64,000 nt of DNA from Micromonospora sp. FIMYZ51. GTDB lineage: Bacteria; Actinomycetota; Actinomycetes; Mycobacteriales; Micromonosporaceae. The position numbers and the translations under genes were made by a program. Positions 55,701-61,544 of the stretch are shown here, one piece after another. Location: the NCBI RefSeq assembly GCF_038246755.1, contig NZ_CP134706.1, positions 2,666,001 through 2,730,000 of the forward strand. Direction: 5' to 3'. The notes below the pieces were generated by a model. The model was not told the origin of the DNA. It was given only the letters and a program-made list of their open reading frames with translations, and made no database searches. Within the stretch, counting starts at the first letter, position 1. The number at the start of each line of letters is the position of its first letter.

Positions 55701-58700
55701 CGGAGCTGACCGCGGCGCGGTTCGTGCGCGACCCGTTCGGCGACGATCCGGCCGGGCGGCTCTACCGCAGTGGCGACCTGGTGCGCCGGCTCCCGGACGG
55801 GACGCTTGAGTTCCGTGGCCGCGTCGACGACCAGGTGAAGGTCCGCGGGTTCCGGGTCGAACCGGGCGAGATCGAGACGGTGTTGCAGGCGCACCCCGCG
55901 GTGCACAGCGCCGTGGTCGTGCCGCAGACCGCCGGGCAGTCGCGGTCGCTCAGCGCGTACGTGCGCCCCGCCGAGCAGTGGCTGGACCAGGCCGTCCAGC
56001 AGCAGTCCGGTGACCACCTCGGTCAGTGGGAGCGGTTGTTCGAGCAGCAGTACTCCCGCAGCGGCGGCGAGGACGTCCCCGACGATCTCGACCTGGCAGG
56101 CTGGGAGAGCAGCTACACCGGCGAGCCCGTCCCGGAGTCCGAAATGCGGGAGTGGATCGACGGGACCGTCGCGCGCATCCGCCGGCTGCGGCCCAAGCGC
56201 CTGTTGGAGATCGGCTGCGGTACCGGCCTGCTGCTGCTGCGCTACGCGCAGGACTGCGAGCGGGTGCACGGCGTCGACATCTCCGCCTCGGCGCTGGCCG
56301 CCGTACGCCGGGGCGTGCAACGGCGCGGCTGGTCGCACGTGACGCTGCGCGAGGGCGACGCCCGGTCCGTCGCCGAACTGGGCGAGGAGATCGGCCGGGC
56401 CGCGTTCGACCTGGTGGTGCTCAACTCCGTGGTGCAGTACTTTCCCGGCCGCCACTACCTGGACGAGGTCGTGGCGCGGATCCTGCCCCTGGTCGAGGAG
56501 GGCGGTCGCATCCTGCTGGGCGACGTCCGCAACCTGGACCTGTTCTCCGCGCACGTCTGCGCGGTGGAGCGTACCCGCGCCGGCGTGCCGACCACCGCCG
56601 GTGCGCTGGCCGCGCAGGTGCAGCGCCGCCGCCGGCAGGAGACCGAGCTGCTGGTCAGCCCCACCTACTTTGCCCGGCTGTCGGAGCGCTTCCCGGAGCT
56701 GGGCGGGGTCGACATCATGGTCAAGCGGGGCGTGGGCAGCAACGAGATGCTCGCCTACCGCTACGACGTGGTGCTGACCAAGGGTCCCGCTGCCCCGGTC
56801 GCCGATCACCCCTGGCATGACGCGGCGAACCCGGCCGAGCTGCGGGCCCTGCTCGATGCCGGCGCGCCGGACCGGTTCGGCGTCACCGGCCTGACCAACC
56901 CGCGCGTCGCCGCCGACGTGGCGGTCAGCGCCGCGCTGTCGCACTGGGCGCCGTCGCGTCAGGTGGAGCCGCCGGCCGGCGGAGTCCGCCTGTCGGCGCG
57001 GGCCCAGGAGGAGATTCGGGAGCTGGAGGCAGCGCTGCGGCACGCCGAGCAGTTGGGCTACGAGGTCGCGGCGACCTGGTCACAGGAGCGCCCGCAGGGG
57101 CTCGATCTTGTGCTGGGCCGGGGCGAGTTGCCCCGGGTCCGAGCCCGCTCGGCCTACCGCGCCTCGCGTCTGGCCAACGCGCCGCAGGTCGGTCGGCTGG
57201 GCGCGGCGCTGGTCCGCGAGTTGCGTGAGTACCTGTCGGCGCGGCTGCCCGAGCACCTGGTCCCCGGCGCGTTCGTGGTGCTTGAGGAGCTGCCGGTCAC
57301 CGCGCACGGCAAGGTGGACAGGCGTGCGCTGCCCCCGCCGGACGAGGACGACACCGCCAAGGAGGTGTACGTCGCGCCGCGCACCGAAACCGAACAGACC
57401 CTGTGCCGCCTCATCGGCGGCGTACTCGGGCTCGACCGGGTCGGGTTGCAGGACAACTTCTTCAACCTGGGCGGGCACTCGCTGCTGGCCACCCGCCTCA
57501 ACCTGCGGGTGAAGAAGGAGACCGGCGCGGACCTGTCGTTGCAGCTCATCCTCACCGCTGCCACGGTGGCGGAGCTGGCTGCGGCGCTGGACGAGGAACT
57601 GGGCCGGCTGCACCGGACGCCGGTCGACGCCGGCCCGCAGGAGCCGGTCGCGGATCTGGTCCCGGCCGAACCTGCGGGGGAGGGCGCGGTCGCGCCGCTG
57701 GCCACCGCCCAACAGGATCTGTGGTTCCTGCGTGCGCCCGCGCATCTGGCCACCGCGCACGCGAACGTCCAGCTGGCGTTGCGGCTGCGCGGTGACCTGG
57801 ATCGGCGGGCCTGCGCCGAGGCGGTGCGGGCGGTGGTGCGGCGGCACGCGATCCTGCGCACCAGCTATCTGCCGCAGGACGGCACCGTCGTGCAGCAGAT
57901 CAACGGTGCCGACGGCTTCGCGGTGCAGGTGCTCGACGTGCCGGCCGCCGACGGCGACGAGACGCTCACCGAGTGGCTGCGGGCGGAGCGGCTGCGTCCG
58001 TTCGCGCCGGAGGATCGGCACCTGCTCCGTGCTCACCTGCTGGCGCTCGCGCCGCAGGAGCACGTCCTGGTGCTGACCCGTCCCTGGGGCGTGTTCGACG
58101 GCTGGTCCACAAGCATCGTGCTGCGGGAGATCGCGGTCGCGTACGGCGAGTACCGGCAGGGCCGGGAACCGCGGTTCGCGCCGCTGCCCGTGCAGTACGC
58201 CGACTTCGCGCGTTGGCAACGCCGGCACCTCGCCGAGGCCGAGCTGGACCGCCAGCGTGCGTACTGGCACGCGCAGCTGACCGGGCTGCCCGCCTGCGTT
58301 TCGCTGCGCACCGACTACCCCCGCTGCCCGGTGAAGTCGTACCAGGGCGCGGCGGTGCAGGTGACGGTCCCGTCCGGACTGCTGGAGCGGCTACGCGAGG
58401 CCAGCGCCGAGCACGGCGTTTCGCTGTATCACACCCTGCTGGCGGCGTACGCGGTTCTGCTGGGTGGGCGCACCCGGGACCGGGAGCTGGCGATCGGCTC
58501 GCCGGTGAGCAACCGGCCCGCTGCCGAACTCGACGGCGTCGTCGGGTACTTCGTCAACGCGCTGGTGATGCGGCTGGACGTCAGCCCGCAGCGGCCGTTC
58601 ACCGCGCTGCTGGCGCAGACCCGGGAGGTGATCGCGCAGGCGCAGGCGCACCGGGATCTGCCCTTCGCCGAGTTGGCCCGCACCCTCGCCCCGCAGGCCG

Positions 58701-59044
58701 ACCCCGGCTGGTCCCCGGTGTTCCAGGTGATGTTCAACCTGGCGGCGATGGACGGCGGCGCGGAGCCGCCGCCCGACCCGGTCGGCCTGGGTGACCTGGC
58801 GGCGCAGCCGGTCGCGGTGGACCCGGGCACGGCGAAGTTCGACCTCAGCATGTCGCTGCGCGAGACCGACTCCGGGTTGGCGGGCCACCTGGAGTACAGC
58901 ACCGACCTGTTCGCCAGGCGCACCGCCGACGGCCTGGCCCACGGCTACCAGCACCTGCTGGAGCGGATCGTCCAGCACCCGGACGCCGACCTGGCCACGC
59001 TGCGCGCCGGAATCGACGGTGCCACCGAAGGGGAGGACCGGTGA
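49781..59044 (+). CDS. NRPS with threonine module and N-methylating module
   Basis: A 3087-aa protein starting at a TTG that overlaps the preceding stop as TTGA. It has a basic helical N-terminus (docking), C (MHHTVADGWS, active), A (code about D-F-W-N-V-G-M-V-H-K, the L-Thr code), PCP (GGHSLL) and C (HHLIEDAT). Then comes an A domain interrupted at about residues 2127-2337 by an N-methyltransferase (LLEIGCGTGLLLL), then PCP, and a last C domain whose HHxxxDG is PW-GVF-DG (TRPWGVFDGWS). The second A domain reads about D-A-Q-L-A-V-G-I-A-K, Gln239/Leu278 as in proline-type codes, but N-methylation argues against Pro, so its substrate is open. No thioesterase: the chain must be passed on or released elsewhere. 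Confidence 0.9.
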   Translation: MSTPHQQSRQELVRRIQSMPAKRQRAVIAMLRQQGVDLSALDIIPRLPRSAEQPLPLSFAQQRLWFLAQIEGASATYNVPMAMRLHGPLDRDALRRALADLVRRHEALRTRFEERDGVPYQCIDDGAGFTVREQDVADPADIPRICQREMLTPFDLARDCLIRAVLLRRSDIEHVLMVTMHHTVADGWSVGVFFRDVTALYEAGRQGREAALEPLPVQYADFAHWQRAWLAGDVQARQVAYWKEQLAGVDATLTLPADRPRPPVRGYDGTREFFRCPPNLLDRLRRISDEHGVTLYMTLLAAYSVVLHRYTQQTDIAVGTIVANRNRAEIEGLIGLFANTLVMRNDLSGDPTFAELLARVKRTVLAAFDHQDVPFEAVVDALQVDRSLSHSPVFQTVLVLQEEQAQPRLTLGGFEVTPVDVDFTIAKFDLTVDLRETPDGLAGAVEYDTALYDPATIKRFVRHFTTLLADIARTPEKRVSQLDLMDDAERADVTAGWAASVPAAPTGPRLHEWFEDVVRRTPDAVAVRCADRELTYRELNARANRLARYLRAQGVGRETLVALCLPASEWLVVCALAALKSGGAYLPLDPAAPVARLGEVLSDSRPRVLFVDGAVPEGLVTGNAVVIDVRARWDWLPADDLVPQPGAGPADLAYVIYTSGSTGRPKGVLVEHRQVTRLFTETRAYFGFGPDDVWTLFHSFAFDFSVWEMWGALLHGGRLVVVGRDTARSAHDFYALLCAEGVTVLNQTPTAFGQLIAAQGEDPAPHRLRTVVFGGEALDPATLRPWFARPANAGVELVNMYGITETTVHVTHRVITEADTRRGASPIGGPLPDLAVYLLDQHRRPVPTGAVGEMYVGGRGVARGYLYRPELTAERFLDDPFRGESGARMYRTGDLARRLADGSLEFLGRNDDQVKVRGYRIELGEIIACLNEHPGVRTCAVVVRADRPGNRQLVAYVVPVDGQPEPELRADLDQLARRTLPEYMLPSAYLMLPDLPLTTNGKLDRAALPAPGIEDYAARESGGHAAPAAGTERTLASIWADLLGFDTDRISRHDNFFTLGGHSLLITVLVARLREVGLHLAVRDVFRDPTLAGLAACIDAATGPTDGAGPVPPNLLPAGCARLTPQLLPLVGLSQEQLDAVAARVPGGAANVQDVYPLVPSQEGILFHHLMDPDNDPYVMSVVFTAADEAACTAFTDALQAVVDRHDVMRTAVLTEGLAEPVQVVYRNATLPVERVELAVHATAGTDREQQARALLERPAELRPDQAPMMKVRVAADPDSPRRFLLVNFHHLIEDATSMRLIVDEAAAHMAGRADLLAPPAPYRDFVAHTLRQLRTGDAEEYFRRVLGDVTEPTVPFGLTDVRGDGRRTRKPRRALSADLTGRLRAEAGRLGLSPAWLFHAAAARVVAAGSGRDDVVFGTVMSGRMQEVPGVERMLGNFINTLPLRVRLAGRTVRELVDQVADGLRELIAREQSSLSLAQRCSGLDSDTPLFSAAINFRHFEPAADGVAAPSLEGQGISWLAVLDRTNYPMGISLDDLGDELSLTVQIDEGIEPEQLLAYVETALAGIVDALAADDGRSTLALDIDVLPVAQRERSLAVARGASPPYPADAGLAELFEEQAARRPGAVAVRHGAQQLTYAQLNARANRIAHHLRAAGVGPDVLVGLCADRSPDLVAGLLGILKAGGAYVPIDPDYPEQRIRALLEASGVRLVLGQSRLPDPLFDQVAEVVHLDTGERAGDRAQVLAGRPEHNPSRTGLTPDHLAYAIFTSGSTGRPKGVLVTQRGVARLVRNPDYFAADEDTVVLHHSSISFDAGTQEVLTPLLCGGVLVLHDGDARDPGQLLDCVARTGVGTMLLSAAFLPEFAEAASGRELPLRYLAVVGDTFSARDVRRLQQDHPYLTVVNGYGPTENSIASTYHEIPRDLADDARVPIGRPVPHTTAYVTDERLRLVPDGVIGELCLGGAGVARGYLDDPELTAARFVRDPFGDDPAGRLYRSGDLVRRLPDGTLEFRGRVDDQVKVRGFRVEPGEIETVLQAHPAVHSAVVVPQTAGQSRSLSAYVRPAEQWLDQAVQQQSGDHLGQWERLFEQQYSRSGGEDVPDDLDLAGWESSYTGEPVPESEMREWIDGTVARIRRLRPKRLLEIGCGTGLLLLRYAQDCERVHGVDISASALAAVRRGVQRRGWSHVTLREGDARSVAELGEEIGRAAFDLVVLNSVVQYFPGRHYLDEVVARILPLVEEGGRILLGDVRNLDLFSAHVCAVERTRAGVPTTAGALAAQVQRRRRQETELLVSPTYFARLSERFPELGGVDIMVKRGVGSNEMLAYRYDVVLTKGPAAPVADHPWHDAANPAELRALLDAGAPDRFGVTGLTNPRVAADVAVSAALSHWAPSRQVEPPAGGVRLSARAQEEIRELEAALRHAEQLGYEVAATWSQERPQGLDLVLGRGELPRVRARSAYRASRLANAPQVGRLGAALVRELREYLSARLPEHLVPGAFVVLEELPVTAHGKVDRRALPPPDEDDTAKEVYVAPRTETEQTLCRLIGGVLGLDRVGLQDNFFNLGGHSLLATRLNLRVKKETGADLSLQLILTAATVAELAAALDEELGRLHRTPVDAGPQEPVADLVPAEPAGEGAVAPLATAQQDLWFLRAPAHLATAHANVQLALRLRGDLDRRACAEAVRAVVRRHAILRTSYLPQDGTVVQQINGADGFAVQVLDVPAADGDETLTEWLRAERLRPFAPEDRHLLRAHLLALAPQEHVLVLTRPWGVFDGWSTSIVLREIAVAYGEYRQGREPRFAPLPVQYADFARWQRRHLAEAELDRQRAYWHAQLTGLPACVSLRTDYPRCPVKSYQGAAVQVTVPSGLLERLREASAEHGVSLYHTLLAAYAVLLGGRTRDRELAIGSPVSNRPAAELDGVVGYFVNALVMRLDVSPQRPFTALLAQTREVIAQAQAHRDLPFAELARTLAPQADPGWSPVFQVMFNLAAMDGGAEPPPDPVGLGDLAAQPVAVDPGTAKFDLSMSLRETDSGLAGHLEYSTDLFARRTADGLAHGYQHLLERIVQHPDADLATLRAGIDGATEGEDR

Positions 59045-60360
59045 GTCATCTCATCGTCGCCGTCCTGGGCGATGTGGCCCTGGTCATCCTGGTGTCCTGG
59101 ATGTTCGGCAGGGTGGCCCGCCGCCTGGGGCAGCCCACCGTGATCGGGCAGATCATCGCCGGCATCGCGCTGGGGCCCACCCTGCTGGGCCGCCTGCCCG
59201 GTGACCCGTCCGCGTTCCTGTTCCCGGCCGAGGCCCGGCCGTTCCTGACGGTGCTGTCGCAGATCGCGGTGGTGCTGTTCATGTTCGTGGCCGGCTACGA
59301 GATCGACTTCCGTACCTTCCGGGCCGGGCGTACCTCGATCAGCATCGCGGCGGCCGGGGTGGTGGTCCCGATGGTGCTCGCCCTGCTGGCCGTCCAGTTG
59401 GGCGGCAGGCTGTTCACCGCCGTCGACCCCGAGCACGCCGGTCATGGCTCGTTCGCGATGTTCCTGGCGGTCGCGGTGGCGATCACCGCGCTGCCGGTGC
59501 TGGCGGCCATCGTGCGTGAGCGCGGCATCGCCAACACGACCGCGGGTACGGTGTCGGTCGCGGCGGCCGGGTTCATGGACGTCACCGCGTGGGTGGTGCT
59601 GGCGGCGGTGCTCAGCGACGCCGGCCAGTCCACCCGCTGGCCCTGGCCGATCATGCTGGCGCTGCTGGCCGCGTTCACCGGGTTCCTGTTCGCGGTGGTC
59701 CGCCCGGTGCTGCGCTGGTGGCTGGCGCGCCCGGCGGCGCTGCTGGCCAATCCGGTGCCGGTCGCCGTGGTCATCGCCCTCGGCAGCGCCTGGGTCACCG
59801 AGTCGCTCGGGCTGCACGCGGTGTTCGGCGGTTTCCTCGCCGGGCTGGTCATGCCACGCCGCGAGGGCTCCCCGATCGGCGAGGTGCTGGCGCCGGTGCA
59901 GCAGACCGCGAGCCTGTTGCTGCCGCTGTTCTTCGTCACCACGGGGCTGTCCGTCGACATCGGCGTGCTGGGCGCGGACGGCTTCGCCGTGCTGGGCGTG
60001 ATCATGGTGGTGGCGATCCTCGGCAAGATGGTGCCCGCGTACCTGGTGAGCCGCCTGCGTGGCCTGGACGCCCGACAGTCGTCGCTGATCGCGGTCCTGG
60101 TGAACACCCGCGGGCTCACCGAACTGATCGTGCTCGAGGTCGGCAGATCCGCGGGACTGATCGGCCCGGAACTCTATGCCGTCCTCGTCGTCATGGCGCT
60201 TGTCACCACGTTCATGACGGGTCCGCTGCTCCAGTTGGTCGACAGCCGGACCCCGACGCAGCGGCAGCCGCCCCCACCGGGGCGACCCGAGCGCACCGAA
60301 GTTCTCGCACGCCCAGCAGCGGCCGTCGCGGTCGGCGGCAACGAAGCGGAAGAGAGGTGA
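59041..60360 (+). CDS. CPA2-type cation/proton antiporter
   Basis: A 439-aa protein with about 12-13 hydrophobic segments, matching the Na+/H+ exchanger (KefB/CPA2) family. Markers are GQIIAGIALGPTLLG at TM2-3, FVAGYEIDFRTF and LFFVTTGLSVDIG, with NTRGLTELIVLEVG near the end. The GTG start overlaps the NRPS stop as GTGA. Such antiporters recur inside actinomycete NRPS/PKS clusters and are thought to give export or self-protection. The C-terminal tail is polar and Pro-rich. It probably sits in the cytoplasmic membrane. Confidence 0.9.
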   Translation: MSHLIVAVLGDVALVILVSWMFGRVARRLGQPTVIGQIIAGIALGPTLLGRLPGDPSAFLFPAEARPFLTVLSQIAVVLFMFVAGYEIDFRTFRAGRTSISIAAAGVVVPMVLALLAVQLGGRLFTAVDPEHAGHGSFAMFLAVAVAITALPVLAAIVRERGIANTTAGTVSVAAAGFMDVTAWVVLAAVLSDAGQSTRWPWPIMLALLAAFTGFLFAVVRPVLRWWLARPAALLANPVPVAVVIALGSAWVTESLGLHAVFGGFLAGLVMPRREGSPIGEVLAPVQQTASLLLPLFFVTTGLSVDIGVLGADGFAVLGVIMVVAILGKMVPAYLVSRLRGLDARQSSLIAVLVNTRGLTELIVLEVGRSAGLIGPELYAVLVVMALVTTFMTGPLLQLVDSRTPTQRQPPPPGRPERTEVLARPAAAVAVGGNEAEER

Positions 60361-60363
60361 ACG

Positions 60364-61488
60364 ATGTCCCACGACGACACCGAATCCGAGGTCATCGATG
60401 AGGTCAACGCCATCCGGGAAAAGATCGCCGGATCGCGGGGATCCTTCCGCGACCAACACTTCCTGGACCAGCTTGCCCAGCAGATCGCGGACGCGCCGCA
60501 CCTGGGCCGCCTGACGATCGCTCAGGCGTTGGTCGACGACCTGCGCGGCTACGCCGCCACGCCACGGCTCGCCGCGGTCAAGGAACACATAAACGAGGGG
60601 CGCGACCAGCGGATCTTCTCGCTGTTCGACGCGTCCTACTTCCCGTCGCTGTCACTTGACTACCTGACCTACGAGACGCTGCCGACGAACCCGCACCTGG
60701 CCACCCGCTACGCCAGCCCCACCATGCCGGTGAACATCACCTCCGGCTCGACGGGGTTCGACTCGCGCGTCGTGGTGGCGCTGTTCCCGGAGAACCACAT
60801 CGACGGCATCCAGCAGGGCGATGACCTGATCTTCTACTTCATCAACAAGTTCGTCGAGCGGCACAACCGGATCACCCGCAAGATGATCGACGCGGTGATG
60901 GGCGAAGGCAGCTTCCCGCTGCTGCGCGGTGTCGACGACCGCACGGTCGAGCAGGCTTCCTCCTGGTGGGTACGCCTGCACGAGTACCACCACCGGCAGG
61001 GGGACATGCCGATCCCCGAGTACCTGCCGATCAAGAAGCTGAAGCCGCTGGCGGGCCTGGAGGAGCTGCGCGTCGACGTCTCGGCGATGCTGGTCTGCCT
61101 CGACGATCCGCACCTGCCCGCCGAGCAGGCGCGGCTGGCGTACGAGTACATCCTCGCCGAGCGGCTGCTGCGCTACGCGGTGGAGGGCATCCCGCGCCCC
61201 AACTACGACGCCGTCGCCTCGCAGCTGCTCTTCAACTACCTGTCCGGCCACGGCGGCATCGAGCTGCGCGGCGGCCTGATCCACGTCCATCCGCGGTTGC
61301 CCGCCGTGCTGGCGCAGTTCCTCGGTGAGATCGAGCGCATCGAGCAGCGGGTGCACACCAAACCGGCGGAGGAGGTGCAGCAGGACCTGTTCGCCTTCAC
61401 CAACCAGTACACCGACTACGACCCGGACGCGAAGGACTACCGCCACATCCCGTTCTTCGCCGAGGTCAAGCAACGCCTGGGCGTCTGA
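60364..61488 (+). CDS. DUF6421-like protein with HExxH motif
   Basis: A 374-aa protein. At 206-210 it reads HEYHH (an HExxH zinc motif), and 24 residues later EELRVD gives a Glu (234) and Asp (238), the gluzincin-like second ligand set. The region LHEYHHRQGDMPIPEYLP is the family's most conserved part. The remainder is mixed alpha/beta with no other known domain. I link it to DUF6421 from memory. The start is 3 bp after the antiporter stop, so the NRPS, antiporter and this gene form one operon. The function is unknown; a metallopeptidase or metal-dependent lyase acting on the cluster's product is possible. Confidence 0.65.
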   Translation: MSHDDTESEVIDEVNAIREKIAGSRGSFRDQHFLDQLAQQIADAPHLGRLTIAQALVDDLRGYAATPRLAAVKEHINEGRDQRIFSLFDASYFPSLSLDYLTYETLPTNPHLATRYASPTMPVNITSGSTGFDSRVVVALFPENHIDGIQQGDDLIFYFINKFVERHNRITRKMIDAVMGEGSFPLLRGVDDRTVEQASSWWVRLHEYHHRQGDMPIPEYLPIKKLKPLAGLEELRVDVSAMLVCLDDPHLPAEQARLAYEYILAERLLRYAVEGIPRPNYDAVASQLLFNYLSGHGGIELRGGLIHVHPRLPAVLAQFLGEIERIEQRVHTKPAEEVQQDLFAFTNQYTDYDPDAKDYRHIPFFAEVKQRLGV

Positions 61489-61544
61489 CCCGGCGTACCT
61501 CCACCTCGACGAGCCCGAGCCGGCCCGACCGGAGAGGAACTGAC

